A stretch of DNA of 64,000 nt, taken from an uncultured Isoptericola sp. (lineage in GTDB: Bacteria > Actinomycetota > Actinomycetes > Actinomycetales > Cellulomonadaceae). This document shows, piece after piece, positions 52,781 through 61,443 of this stretch (position 1 is its first letter; each line of letters begins with the position of its first letter). The position numbers were made by a program, and so were the translations under genes. Below the pieces are notes generated by a model. It ran no database searches, was not told where the DNA came from, and was given only the letters and a program-made list of their open reading frames with translations. The DNA lies in contig CANMFP010000007.1 in NCBI GenBank assembly GCA_947497265.1, positions 97,503 to 161,502 of the forward strand, in the 5' to 3' direction.

Positions 52781-52830
52781 CGAGTGCTGTGGGTGGGTCA
52801 GGCGGTGCTGATGCCGCCCGAGGCTGCGGC

Positions 52831-53841
52831 TCAGGCGGAGTCACCCTCGACGAGGCGGGGTACGAAGATCCGCGGCTCCGGGTGCACGTCCTCGCCGGCC
52901 AGCATGTCGAGGAGCGTCGACGTCGCTGCCGCCACCATCTCCACGACCGGCTGGAGCACCGTGGTGAGCCGTGGCGTCGTGCGCTCCGCGCCCAGGGCGT
53001 CGAAGCCGACGACCGCGACGTCGTCCGGCACCTTCTTGCCGTGGTCGCGCAGCACCTGGAGCGCACCGGACGCCATCAGGTCGGAGGAGGCGAAGACGCC
53101 GTCGATGTCGGGGTGGTCGGCGAGGAGGCGCTCCATCGCCTTGGCGCCGCCCTCCACCGTGAAGTCGCCGTTGGCCACCGCGTCGGTCGGCAGGCCCGCC
53201 CGGCTCAGGGTCCGGCGCCACCCCTCGTGGCGGTCGAGCGACGCGGTCATGTCCTGCGGACCGGTGACGGCTGCGATCGTGCGGCAGCCACGATCGACGA
53301 GCCGCTGCGTCGCGACGCGGGCACCGGCCGAGTTGTCGACGTCCACGTAGTGCAGACCAGCGCTGTCGAACGGGCGACCCACGAACACGCCGGGGAGCGA
53401 GCCGGACCGCAGCTCCGGCTCGAGGCGGTCGTCCTTGTGGTGCGAGGCGATGATGACACCGTCGACGTGACCGCTGTTCAGGTACCGCGCGATGTGCCCC
53501 GGCCGCTCGCCCGGGCGAGCGAGCAGGAGCACGAGCTGCAGGTCCGTGCCACCGAGGCCCTCGCTGACTCCGCGCACCACACCGGCGAGGAACGGGTCGG
53601 TGAGGATGCGGGCGTCCGGCTCGGGGACCACCAGCGCGATGGAGTCCGTCCGGCGGGTCACGAGGGAGCGTGCCGCCCGGTTGGGCGCATAGCCCAGCCG
53701 GAGGATGGCTGCGTCGACGGCCTGCTGGGCCTCGGGGGAGACCCGGTCGCCCCCGTTGATGGCGCGGGACGCCGTCGACCGCGAGACTCCTGCGGCGCGC
53801 GCGACGTCGTCGAGCGTCGGAACGATGTGCTTCGTGACCAC
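52831..53841 (-). CDS. LacI-family transcriptional regulator
   Basis: A 336-residue repressor with N-terminal helix-turn-helix (PTLDDVARAAGVSRSTASRA, then INGGDRVSPEAQQAVDAAI and LGYAPNRAARSLVTRRTDSI) and a periplasmic-binding-like effector domain (GVIIASHHKDDRLEPELRSG, DIDGVFASSDLMASGALQVL). It lies 20 bases downstream of the GH1 beta-glucosidase on the same strand, at the end of a sugar-import operon. It likely controls that operon through the palindromes at 59.1-59.3 kb; the operator type resembles those of the cellobiose repressors CebR/CelR. Confidence 0.93.
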   Translation of the reverse strand: MVTKHIVPTLDDVARAAGVSRSTASRAINGGDRVSPEAQQAVDAAILRLGYAPNRAARSLVTRRTDSIALVVPEPDARILTDPFLAGVVRGVSEGLGGTDLQLVLLLARPGERPGHIARYLNSGHVDGVIIASHHKDDRLEPELRSGSLPGVFVGRPFDSAGLHYVDVDNSAGARVATQRLVDRGCRTIAAVTGPQDMTASLDRHEGWRRTLSRAGLPTDAVANGDFTVEGGAKAMERLLADHPDIDGVFASSDLMASGALQVLRDHGKKVPDDVAVVGFDALGAERTTPRLTTVLQPVVEMVAAATSTLLDMLAGEDVHPEPRIFVPRLVEGDSA

Positions 53842-53861
53842 GATCGGAGACTACCTTTCGC

Positions 53862-55418
53862 TCAACCGCGGGCCGGGACGGCGTTGTCCCGGGCGACGTC
53901 CGCGTACCAGCGACCCGAGGACTTCACGGTGCGCTCCTGGGTCTCGTAGTCCACGCGCGTCAGACCGAAACGCTTGGAGTAGCCGAGCGCCCACTCGAAG
54001 TTGTCCATGAGCGACCAGGCGAAGTAGCCGCGGACGTCGGCGCCCGCATCGATCGCGTCCTTCAGCGCGCGCAGGTGCGCGTCGAGGAAGGCGATGCGGT
54101 CCGGGTCGTCGACGGTGCCGTCCTGCTCGACGACGTCGGGATAGGCGGCGCCGTTCTCCGTGACGAAGAGCGCCGTGCCGCGCGGCCCCGTGTAATCCTC
54201 CTGGATCCGGACCAGCAACCGGGTGAGCCCTTCCGGCTGCACCTCCCAACCCATGTCCGTCGTCGGCAGGCCGCGGCTGTGCGGATAGACGCCCTCGGGG
54301 ACCGGGTTGGGGGACCGGGTCTCCCGGGCCGGCGCGCTGTCGTCGTGCTCGCGGACCCCGTCGGGCCCGGCGGTGCCGTCCTGCGCACCGGCCGCGGCCT
54401 CGGGGGTCGCGGAGACCGCGCCACCGTTGTAGTAGTTCACGCCCAGCACGTCGATGGGCGTCGAGATGAGCTCGAGGTCGCCCGGCCGGATGAGCTCGGC
54501 GAGCCCGAGGTGCGCGACGTCGACCAGGATGTCCTGCGGGTATGCGCCCCGCAGGACCGGGTCGAGGAAGATGCGGTTGAACATGCCGTCGTCACGTCGC
54601 GCCGCGTCGACGTCCGCCGGGCTGTCCGGGTCGACCGGGTCCGAGACGGTGAAGTTGAGCGTGATGCCGAGCGACGCCTCCGGAGCGCGCTCGCGCAGGG
54701 TCTCGACGGCGAGCCCGTGGCCGAGCATGAGGTGGTGCGCCGCCGCCAGCCCGAGCTCCGGCGACGTCCGGCCCGGCGCGTGGACGCCCGCGGTGTAGCC
54801 GAGGAACGCCGAGCACCACGGCTCGTTGAGCGTCGTCCAGACGGGCACACGATCAGCGAGGGCGTCCGCCATGACCTCGGCGTAGTCGGCGAACCGGTAG
54901 GCCGTGTCCCGTGCGGGCCAGCCGCCGGCCTCCTCCAGGGCCTGCGGGAGGTCCCAGTGGTACAGCGTGAGCCAGGGCATGATGTCGGCTCCGAGGAGCT
55001 CGTCGACCAGCCGGGAGTAGAAATCGATACCCTTGTGGTTGACCGTCCTGCCGTCCGGGACCACCCGCGCCCAGGAGGTCGAGAAGCGGTACGTGTCGAG
55101 GTGGAGGCTCTTCATGAGCGCCACGTCCTCGTGGTACCGGTGGTAATGGTCGCAGGCGACCATGCCGTCGTCGCCGTGGTGCACGGCGCCCGGGACCCGG
55201 GCGAACACGTCCCAGATCGAGTCGAGGCGGCCGTCCTCGGAGCCGGCACCCTCCACCTGGTAGGCGGCCGTGGCAGCGCCCCAGAGGAACCCGTCCGGGA
55301 AGGCGACGCGTCCGCTCGTGTTCCGGGTCGCCTGCACCAGCGGGCTGGTCGGCGTGAACGGGACAGCCGTCCCGGGGGCGGCGGTGCGAGCCGCGATGCC
55401 CGGCATGCTCAGAGTCAT
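53862..55418 (-). CDS. Glycoside hydrolase family 1 beta-glucosidase
   Basis: A 518-residue cytosolic enzyme with GH1 signatures: FPDGFLWGAATAAYQVEGAG, CDHYHRYHEDVALMKSLHLD, the acid/base E199 in VWTTLNEPW and the nucleophile E421 in FVTENGAAYPD, followed by GYFAWSLMDNFEWALGYSKR. A ~35-residue extra N terminus precedes the usual start. An unusual insertion rich in Asp, Ala and Gly (about residues 340-375: AAAGAQDGTAGPDGVREHDD) lies before the YPHSRGLPTTDMGWEV part. It would cleave imported cellobiose or related oligosaccharides to glucose. Confidence 0.95.
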   Translation of the reverse strand: MTLSMPGIAARTAAPGTAVPFTPTSPLVQATRNTSGRVAFPDGFLWGAATAAYQVEGAGSEDGRLDSIWDVFARVPGAVHHGDDGMVACDHYHRYHEDVALMKSLHLDTYRFSTSWARVVPDGRTVNHKGIDFYSRLVDELLGADIMPWLTLYHWDLPQALEEAGGWPARDTAYRFADYAEVMADALADRVPVWTTLNEPWCSAFLGYTAGVHAPGRTSPELGLAAAHHLMLGHGLAVETLRERAPEASLGITLNFTVSDPVDPDSPADVDAARRDDGMFNRIFLDPVLRGAYPQDILVDVAHLGLAELIRPGDLELISTPIDVLGVNYYNGGAVSATPEAAAGAQDGTAGPDGVREHDDSAPARETRSPNPVPEGVYPHSRGLPTTDMGWEVQPEGLTRLLVRIQEDYTGPRGTALFVTENGAAYPDVVEQDGTVDDPDRIAFLDAHLRALKDAIDAGADVRGYFAWSLMDNFEWALGYSKRFGLTRVDYETQERTVKSSGRWYADVARDNAVPARG

Positions 55419-55446
55419 CTGTACTTCCCTGTCGGAGGAGGGGACT

Positions 55447-55472
55447 GTCCGGGCGCCCTGGGGCGCCCGGAC
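55447..55472. terminator. 12-bp perfect hairpin between permease and beta-glucosidase genes
   Basis: GTCCGGGCGCCC pairs with GGGCGCCCGGAC around a two-base TG loop (a larger four-base loop is more realistic). It lies within the operon, 22 bases past the permease stop and before the GH1 gene, so it may partially terminate or protect the upstream message. Confidence 0.7.
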
Positions 55473-55494
55473 AACCTGTGATCGAGTCTGCGTG

Positions 55495-56418
55495 TCAGCC
55501 CTTCACCGCGCCAGCCATGATCCCGGCCACGAGCTGACGCCCGACGAAGAAGAAGATCACGAGGAGCGGGAGCGTGACGAGGAAGATGCCGCCCATCACC
55601 AGCGAGTAGTCCACGAAGTAGTTCGCCTGCAGCGAGCGCACCACGAGCGGCAGCGTCGGATTCTCGTTGGTGAGGATGATCGACGGCCAGAAGTAGTTGG
55701 TCCACTGCTGCACGAACTGGAACAGACCGAGCATCGCGGCGGCCGGCAGCGCCGCGGGCATCGCGACGGACCAGAACGTGCGGATCATGGACGCCCCGTC
55801 CACGCGGGCCGCCTCGATGAGCTCGTACGGCAGGGCCTCGGACAGGTACTGCGTCATCCAGAACACACCGAACGCCGTGACCAGACCGGGCAGGATGACG
55901 GCCTGGACCTTGCCGTACCAGCCGATCTCGCTCATGAGGATGTACAGCGGGATGATCCCGAGCTGGACCGGCACGGCCATCGTCGCGATGACGAAGACCA
56001 GCAGCGGGCCACGGCCGCGGAAGTTCAGCTTGGCGAAGGAGTACCCCGCCAGGGTGGAGAACAGCACGACCGACGCCGACGAGATCACGCCGATGAGGGT
56101 CGAGTTCCAGAGCGCCTTCCAGAAGTTGATGTTGGAGTCGGTGATGACCGTCTGGAACTGCGTGAACAGGCTCGCGTCGGGGAGCCACTGCGGGATCGCG
56201 TTCTGCGCGATCGACGTCGGGTCGGAGGACCCGAGCAGCAGTGTGTAGTAGAGCGGGAAGATCGAGATCAGCAGGACAGCGCCCAGCAGGATGTACGTGA
56301 CCCGACCGGCACGGCGGGCGGACCCGCCGAGGGGTGCCTTGCCGCGGGCGCGGCGCTTGGCGGCGGCGCGGGCAGCGCGTGTGCCGGCGGTCTGCGCGGT
56401 GACGGCGACGGAGCTCAT
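55495..56418 (-). CDS. ABC sugar transporter permease (MalG-like)
   Basis: A 307-residue inner-membrane permease of the carbohydrate uptake family 1. A basic N terminus (RAARAAAKRRARGKAPLGG) precedes six helices starting VTYILLGAVLLISIFPLYYT. The EAA loop that docks on the ATPase is EALPYELIEAARVDGASMIR, followed by VAMPAALPAAAMLGLFQFVQ. The ATG overlaps the stop of the partner permease (ATGA). No ATPase gene is present; actinobacterial CUT1 importers share a general MsiK-type ATPase encoded elsewhere. Confidence 0.94.
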   Translation of the reverse strand: MSSVAVTAQTAGTRAARAAAKRRARGKAPLGGSARRAGRVTYILLGAVLLISIFPLYYTLLLGSSDPTSIAQNAIPQWLPDASLFTQFQTVITDSNINFWKALWNSTLIGVISSASVVLFSTLAGYSFAKLNFRGRGPLLVFVIATMAVPVQLGIIPLYILMSEIGWYGKVQAVILPGLVTAFGVFWMTQYLSEALPYELIEAARVDGASMIRTFWSVAMPAALPAAAMLGLFQFVQQWTNYFWPSIILTNENPTLPLVVRSLQANYFVDYSLVMGGIFLVTLPLLVIFFFVGRQLVAGIMAGAVKG

Positions 56419-57596
56419 CGGACGTCCTCCCCGGGGTTCTGGTTCGGCGAGCCGGTGGACGGCTGGACGGACGGGATCGACGGCGGTGGCGGTGGCGAGC
56501 CGGGCGGGGGGCCGGCGTTGGCACCGGGCGGTGCCGATGGCGTCGGGGTGCCGCTCCGGGCCGCTCCGGCACGGGCTTCGGCGAGCAGGGCCTTGGTGTG
56601 GCGTCGGCTCACCTTCGGGCCTCTCGTGCCGCCGGTGGCGATGCGCTGCGTCATGATGAAGTTCGCCATGCCGACGATGACGATGATGATGAACAGCAGC
56701 CAGGCGACGGCGGCCGCCTTGCCGAAGCTCTTCTGGTTGCCCCACGCGACGTCGTAGAGGTAGACGACCGTGGTCATCCAGTCACGGTCGGGGCCGCCGA
56801 GGCCTCGGGCGTCGTACATGCGGACCTCGTCGAAGATCTGCATGCCACCGACGGTCGAGGTGATGACCACGAAGATGACGGTGGCCCGGATCTGGGGGAC
56901 CGTCACGGAGAAGAACTGGCGGATGCGCCCGGCGCCGTCGATGACCGCGGCCTCGTAGAGCTCGCGCGGCACCGCCTGCATCGCGGCGAGGAAGATCAGC
57001 GTGTTGTAGCCGGTCCAGCGGTAGTTGACCATCGTGGAGATGGCGAAGTGGCTGGCGAGGCGGTCGCCGTGCCACGCGACCGGGTCGACGCCGACCAGGC
57101 CGAGCAGCTCGTTGATGAAGCCGTACTGGTCGGCGTAGAGCCGGCCGAAGATCATGGAGATGGCGACCGGCGCCACGACGAACGGCACCAGGACACCCAT
57201 GCGCCAGAACGTCGCCGCGCGAAGGTTCTGGTCGAGGATCGCGGCGATGGCGATCGCCATGATCACCTGCGGCACCGAGGAGAACAGGAAGATCGAGAAC
57301 GTGTTCGCGACCGACTTCCAGAACAGCGGCTGCTGCAGGACGGCGACGTAGTTCGCCATGCCGACGAAGTCGCCCTGACCGCCGAGCAGGTTCCAGTCGT
57401 AGAGGGACACGACCGCCGTGTAGACGAGCGGGAACAGGCCTACGACGGCGAAGAGCAGGAAGAACGGCGAGATGTACAGGTAGGGCGAGACCTTCACGTC
57501 CAGCCGGCCGAGCCGCTGGGAGAGGCCGAGCCGTCGAGGCGGACGGTCCGGTTCGCCGCGCGCGTGCGCGGGCTTGGTGGGGGACAAGATGGCCAT
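56415..57596 (-). CDS. ABC sugar transporter permease (MalF-like) with proline-rich tail
   Basis: A 393-residue permease. Six helices start with YLYISPFFLLFAVVGLFPLV and include TFSIFLFSSVPQVIMAIAIA. The EAA loop is AVPRELYEAAVIDGAGRIRQ with FFSVTVPQIRATVIFVVITS after it. The last ~70 residues form an unusual Pro/Gly/Ser-rich tail (PSAPPGANAGPPPGSPPPPP) after the final helix and a basic stretch; this is not part of the standard fold. It is coupled to the MalG-like partner and 139 bases from the binding-protein gene. Confidence 0.93.
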   Translation of the reverse strand: MAILSPTKPAHARGEPDRPPRRLGLSQRLGRLDVKVSPYLYISPFFLLFAVVGLFPLVYTAVVSLYDWNLLGGQGDFVGMANYVAVLQQPLFWKSVANTFSIFLFSSVPQVIMAIAIAAILDQNLRAATFWRMGVLVPFVVAPVAISMIFGRLYADQYGFINELLGLVGVDPVAWHGDRLASHFAISTMVNYRWTGYNTLIFLAAMQAVPRELYEAAVIDGAGRIRQFFSVTVPQIRATVIFVVITSTVGGMQIFDEVRMYDARGLGGPDRDWMTTVVYLYDVAWGNQKSFGKAAAVAWLLFIIIVIVGMANFIMTQRIATGGTRGPKVSRRHTKALLAEARAGAARSGTPTPSAPPGANAGPPPGSPPPPPSIPSVQPSTGSPNQNPGEDVR

Positions 57597-57638
57597 GAGT
57601 GTTTCCTGTACGTCTCTCCGTGGGCGGGGGCTGGGCAC

Positions 57639-57677
57639 GTGTCGGGCCGGCCGCCGGGATGGCGACCGGCCCGACAC
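57639..57677. terminator. Hairpin between binding protein and first permease
   Basis: GTGTCGGGCCGG (57639-57650) pairs perfectly over 12 bases with CCGGCCCGACAC (57666-57677), loop 15 bases. In many sugar-import operons such a structure after the binding-protein gene stabilises that message and lowers permease expression; this is the likely role here. Confidence 0.7.
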
Positions 57678-57735
57678 GGTGTCTCACAGGGGGAAGCTCG
57701 GCGTCTGGCGCCTCACTCCCGGACGAGCGGTGACG

Positions 57736-59076
57736 TCACTGAATGACGTTCTGGGCGTCGGTGACCGCGGTCTCCCACGAGGCCTCCGGCTCCTCGTCGT
57801 TGAGGTCAACGCGGTTGATGGCGTTCTGGACCTCGGCGTGGATCGCGAAGTAGTTCTTGCCCTTGAACGGAGCGCCGTCGATGGCCTGGGCACGGGTCGA
57901 GAAGATCGCGCCGGCCGGGGCCTCGTTCATGAACTCGTTCGTGAACGTCTGGACGGCCTCGGACTCCTGCGCCTCGATCTGCGACGGGAAGGTGCCCGCC
58001 TCCTCGAAGGCCTGGGTCTGGACGTCCGGCGAGGTCAGCCAGGCAGCGAGCTCCGTGGCAGCCTCGGTGTGGGCGCCGGAGGCGGGCACGGTGAGGAACG
58101 AACCGCCCCAGTTGCCACCGCCACCGGGGAAGACGTCGGCGATGTCCCAGCCCTCGACGTTGCCGGCGTTCTGCTCGATCGGACCGGTCATCCAGGCCGG
58201 GCAGAGCATCGTCGCGAACGCGTCGTTCTGGAAGCCCGCCGTCCAGTCGTCGCCCCACTGCTCCAGGCCGGCGGACAGGTTCTCGTCCGCCGAGGCGGCG
58301 ATGACCTGGTCGTACAGGTCCTTCACCTCGGTGTTGCTGGCCAGGTCCTTGGGCTCACCGGTGGCCGGGTCCTCGTAGGCGCCGTCGAGCTGGTTGACCA
58401 TGCCCTGGAAGGTCGCCTGGGCGGAGTCGAACCAGGCGTTGCCCGTCTCGTCGACGTACTCCTGGCCGGCCTCGAAGTAGGTGTCCCAGGTGGCGTTCTC
58501 GCCGCCGATCCACTCCGCGACCTCTTCGCGCTCGGACGGCAGCCCCGCCGCCTCGAGCAGGTCGGAGCGGTAGCAGATGGCCTCCGGGCCGATGTCCGTG
58601 CCGTAGCCGATGAGCTTGCCGTCCGGCGTCGTGGCCTGCTGGACCTTCCAGTCCACCCACCGGCCGTCGAGCTCGGCGTTCGTCAGGTCGGTGAAGAGGT
58701 CGGGGTACTGCATGAGCTCGGGGAGCCAGTCGACCTCGATGGCCTCGATGTCGGCCAGTCCTTCGCCACCGGCGGCGAGCTTGGTGGTCAGGTTGGTCCG
58801 GGCGTCACCGGACTCGGCGGCCGTGACGTGCTTGACCGTCACGTTCGGGTGCTCCTCGGTGTACTGGGCGAGGAGCTCGTCCGTGTAGCCGAAGTTGTTG
58901 AAGGTGGCGACCGTGAGGGTGATCTCCTCGTCGGACGACTCGCCGTCGTCGCCGTCTGCGGTTCCCGGCTCGTCGGTGTCGCCCGAGCAGGCGCCGAGAA
59001 CGAGGGCGAGGGACGCGATGCCGGCAGTGGCCGCGGCGACGCGACGGCTCCGGCGGGGGCGGGTGCTGCTGAGCAC
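57736..59076 (-). CDS. Extracellular solute-binding lipoprotein (sugar ABC importer)
   Basis: A 446-residue lipoprotein. A twin-basic N terminus (RPRRSRRVAAATAGIASLAL) leads to the lipobox VLGACSGD, with the lipidated cysteine near residue 30, followed by an acidic linker (GTADGDDGESSDEEI). The mature part matches family 1 sugar-binding proteins: LTVATFNNFGYTDELLAQYT, IEAIEVDWLPELMQYPDLFT, FATMLCPAWMTGPIEQNAGN and a tryptophan-rich GGNWGGSFLTVPASGAHTEA region. It starts with GTG after GGGAG. It captures oligosaccharide, probably a cellobiose-type sugar judging from the operon and operators, for the two permeases. Confidence 0.94.
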   Translation of the reverse strand: MLSSTRPRRSRRVAAATAGIASLALVLGACSGDTDEPGTADGDDGESSDEEITLTVATFNNFGYTDELLAQYTEEHPNVTVKHVTAAESGDARTNLTTKLAAGGEGLADIEAIEVDWLPELMQYPDLFTDLTNAELDGRWVDWKVQQATTPDGKLIGYGTDIGPEAICYRSDLLEAAGLPSEREEVAEWIGGENATWDTYFEAGQEYVDETGNAWFDSAQATFQGMVNQLDGAYEDPATGEPKDLASNTEVKDLYDQVIAASADENLSAGLEQWGDDWTAGFQNDAFATMLCPAWMTGPIEQNAGNVEGWDIADVFPGGGGNWGGSFLTVPASGAHTEAATELAAWLTSPDVQTQAFEEAGTFPSQIEAQESEAVQTFTNEFMNEAPAGAIFSTRAQAIDGAPFKGKNYFAIHAEVQNAINRVDLNDEEPEASWETAVTDAQNVIQ

Positions 59077-59112
59077 GGTGACTCCCTTGTCTGGTTCGAA
59101 TCATGCGTAGGG

Positions 59113-59128
59113 CGCTTCAGGAAGCGCA
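59113..59128. promoter_or_regulatory. Inverted repeat near the binding-protein start
   Basis: GCGCTTCAGGAAGCGC is an exact 7+2+7 palindrome, 37 bases upstream of the binding-protein start. It contains the GCGCTTC / GAAGCGC half-sites of the LacI-type sites at 59144 and 59265, but in outward-facing order. Confidence 0.55.
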
Positions 59129-59143
59129 GACGTCTCACGACGT

Positions 59144-59157
59144 GGTAGCGCTTCCAC
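59144..59157. promoter_or_regulatory. LacI-type operator (proximal)
   Basis: TGGTAGCGCTTCCA is a 14-base palindrome with one mismatched pair. The characterised cellobiose repressor site (CebR/CelR) is TGGGAGCGCTCCCA, very close to this. It is 68 bases upstream of the binding-protein start, and the operon ends with a LacI gene. Confidence 0.75.
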
Positions 59158-59264
59158 GACCGGGGATGATGCTTCCGTTGCGAGCGTGTTCCGTCAAGCC
59201 CTCGCAGCCACCGATGCTGGAAGGTGATGTCGAGATTTCGTATCTGTGCAGGTCAGAGCGGTGG

Positions 59265-59278
59265 TGGAAGCGCTCCCG
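59265..59278. promoter_or_regulatory. LacI-type operator (distal)
   Basis: TGGAAGCGCTCCCG differs from the cellobiose repressor consensus at two positions. It lies 121 bases (centre to centre) upstream of the proximal site, a spacing that would allow looping between two repressor dimers. Confidence 0.65.
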
Positions 59279-59338
59279 TGACCAAACCGTGACAGCGTGG
59301 ACGAGTGTCTGCCGACGGCGGTGAGCACGCGGTGCGGG

Positions 59339-59839
59339 TCAGGACCGCGTCAGCCACTCCCGCCCGGCTCGTTCCTCGGCCTCGAGCGTGCGCCGGACGG
59401 CCCCGGCGGCCGCCTCCTCGACGGTCGCCGCGAACAGCGGTATGCCCGCCCTGACCTCACCGTCGTACACCTGGCGGGTGCCGCCGTCGGCCGTCGGCTC
59501 GAGCCGGAGCGATCCCGTCATCCGCACCGGGGCGCCGGCGATCTCGACCGCGACCGTGCCGACGTGGCGGCCCTCGCGCGCCGGCTCCCACGCCTCCGCC
59601 TGCCGCACCTCGAGGTGGTCACCGACGAGCTGGCGGACCTGACCCGGGATGAGGTCGGTGGGCAGGGTGCGTCGCAGGGACACCGTGAACCCGGAGGCCG
59701 GGTCCCCGCTGACGTCGACCTGGGAGGCGGCGCCGGCGTCCTGCCGTCGGCCGCGCCACCGCACGAACTCCGCGTCGCTGAGCATGGCGGCCACGACGGA
59801 CACGTCCGCCGGGTAGGTCTGCTCCACGGTCAGGTGCAC
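59339..59839 (-). CDS. DUF2505-family protein
   Basis: A 166-residue protein with a START-like alpha/beta layout: VHLTVEQTYPADVSVVAAML, FVRWRGRRQDAGAASQVDVS, a FTVSLRRTLPTDLIPGQVRQ strand pair, then RMTGSLRLEPTADGGTRQVY and a final helix. The DUF2505 family is widespread in actinobacteria and of unknown function; a lipid-binding role is only a structural guess. Start uncertain (GTG at 59839 or 59848). It is divergent from pdtaS. Confidence 0.82.
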   Translation of the reverse strand: MHLTVEQTYPADVSVVAAMLSDAEFVRWRGRRQDAGAASQVDVSGDPASGFTVSLRRTLPTDLIPGQVRQLVGDHLEVRQAEAWEPAREGRHVGTVAVEIAGAPVRMTGSLRLEPTADGGTRQVYDGEVRAGIPLFAATVEEAAAGAVRRTLEAEERAGREWLTRS

Positions 59840-59895
59840 GCTGCCCACCCTACCGGCGTGCTCCACGACGGGTAGTGCCCCGTACGCTGGTGGGC

Positions 59896-61380
59896 GTGTC
59901 CGCCATGAGTGATCTGATCGCCGAGCACGCCGAGCTGGCCGAGGGGGACCTCGAGTGGCTCCACCTGCTGGTCGGTGACTGGCAGATCGTCTCCGACCTC
60001 GCCTTCGCCGACCTCGTCCTGTGGCTGCCGACGGCGGACGGCCGCTTCGTCGCCGTCGCGCAGTGCCGTCCCAGCACCGGTGCCACCGTCCACTACGACG
60101 ACGTCGTCGGGTCGTTCTCCCCCGAGGGGCAGCGCCCGCAGCTCACCGCCGCGATGAGCGAGGGGCGCGCCCAGCGCTCGCGCGAGCCGCGCTGGTTCGG
60201 CGCGTACGCGGTGCGTGAGGAAGCAGTGCCCGTGGTGCACGACGGCCGCGCCGTCGCCGTCGTCGCCCGGCAGACGAACCTCGGCTCCGGTCGCACGCCC
60301 AGCCGCCTGGAGCTCAACTACATCGAGTCCGCGGACGACCTGCTGGCGATGATCGGCCGGGGGGAGTACCCGTCGCTCAACGCGGCGACCGGTCCGCGCC
60401 GCGGCGCCCCGCGCGTCGGCGACGGCCTGATCCGGCTCAACTCCGAGGGCGAGGTCCTGTACGCCAGCCCGAACGCGCTGTCCTGCTTCCACCGGCTCGG
60501 GGTCATCGGGCCGTTGGTCGGCCAGTCGCTCGTCGAGGTCACCGCCGGGATCGCCGAGCAGCAGAGCACCGTCGACGAGTCGCTGCCGCTCGTCGTCATG
60601 GGCCGGGCGCCGTGGCGCACCGACATCGAGGCGGGCCGGGCGGCGCTGTCGTTGCGGGCGCTGCCGCTGACCGACCGCGGTCAGCGCATCGGCGCCGTCC
60701 TGCTGTGCCGCGACGTGTCCGAGCTGCGTCGCCGCGAACGCGAGCTGATGACCAAGGACGCGACGATCCGCGAGATCCACCACCGCGTGAAGAACAACCT
60801 GGCGACGGTGGCGGCGCTCCTGCGTCTGCAGGCCCGGCGCATGGAGGTCCCCGAGGCGCGGGCGGCGCTGGAGGAGGCGATGCGGCGCGTCGCCACCATC
60901 TCGCTGGTGCACGAGTCCCTGTCCCAGACGCTCGACGAGAGCGTCGAGCTCGACGACATGCTCAAGCGTGCGCTGCGTCTCGCGGCGGACGTCGCCTCCA
61001 CGCGCGCGCAGATCAGCACCCGGCAGAGCGGCTCGTTCGGGCTCGTGCCGGCCCAGGACGCCACGCCGCTCGCCCTCGTGCTCACCGAGCTCGTGACCAA
61101 CGCCGTCGAGCACGGGTTCCCCGGCCAGGAGTCCGGGACGGTCTCGATCGACGTCGAGCGGGAGGACTCGTCGCTGCGCGTCGTCGTGGCGGACGACGGC
61201 GTCGGGATGCGCGACGGCATCGACGAGCTCGGCCGGGCGTCGCGCAGCGGGCTCGGGTCGCAGATCGTCAAGACGCTCGTGGTCAACGAGCTGCGCGGCA
61301 CCATCGACTGGCTCCCGCGCGAGGGCGGCGGGACCCAGGTGGTGCTGCAGGTGCAGCTGCGGGGCGACGCGCAGCGCTGA
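59896..61380 (+). CDS. pdtaS: Sensor histidine kinase PdtaS-like
   Basis: A 494-residue soluble kinase. GAF-like domain at about residues 1-150 (HLLVGDWQIVSDLAFADLVL, VAVAQCRPSTGATVHYDD), PAS at about 175-280 (IRLNSEGEVLYASPNALSCF) and a HisKA_2 dimerisation part with the phosphoacceptor in REIHHRVKNNLATVAALLRL (H295-H296), then the ATPase domain (LVLTELVTNAVEHGF and VVADDGVGMRDG). The GTG at 59896 gives an N terminus of the same length as the M. tuberculosis protein; ATG at 59905 is possible. It would phosphorylate a PdtaR response regulator with RNA-binding ANTAR output, not in the window. The pdtaS-whiB1 neighbourhood is as in mycobacteria. Confidence 0.94.
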   Translation: MSAMSDLIAEHAELAEGDLEWLHLLVGDWQIVSDLAFADLVLWLPTADGRFVAVAQCRPSTGATVHYDDVVGSFSPEGQRPQLTAAMSEGRAQRSREPRWFGAYAVREEAVPVVHDGRAVAVVARQTNLGSGRTPSRLELNYIESADDLLAMIGRGEYPSLNAATGPRRGAPRVGDGLIRLNSEGEVLYASPNALSCFHRLGVIGPLVGQSLVEVTAGIAEQQSTVDESLPLVVMGRAPWRTDIEAGRAALSLRALPLTDRGQRIGAVLLCRDVSELRRRERELMTKDATIREIHHRVKNNLATVAALLRLQARRMEVPEARAALEEAMRRVATISLVHESLSQTLDESVELDDMLKRALRLAADVASTRAQISTRQSGSFGLVPAQDATPLALVLTELVTNAVEHGFPGQESGTVSIDVEREDSSLRVVVADDGVGMRDGIDELGRASRSGLGSQIVKTLVVNELRGTIDWLPREGGGTQVVLQVQLRGDAQR

Positions 61381-61430
61381 GCACGCAGAAGGGCTCCCCC
61401 GCTCATCGGCGGGGGAGCCCTTCTGCGTGC
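61381..61430. terminator. Very strong bidirectional terminator between pdtaS and whiB1
   Basis: A perfect 22-bp stem: GCACGCAGAAGGGCTCCCCC then GC, pairing with its reverse complement at 61409-61430, with a six-base loop TCATCG. It begins at the first base after the pdtaS stop and also ends 13 bases from the whiB1 stop, serving both convergent genes. Confidence 0.95.
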
Positions 61431-61443
61431 GTGCTCGGTGGCG

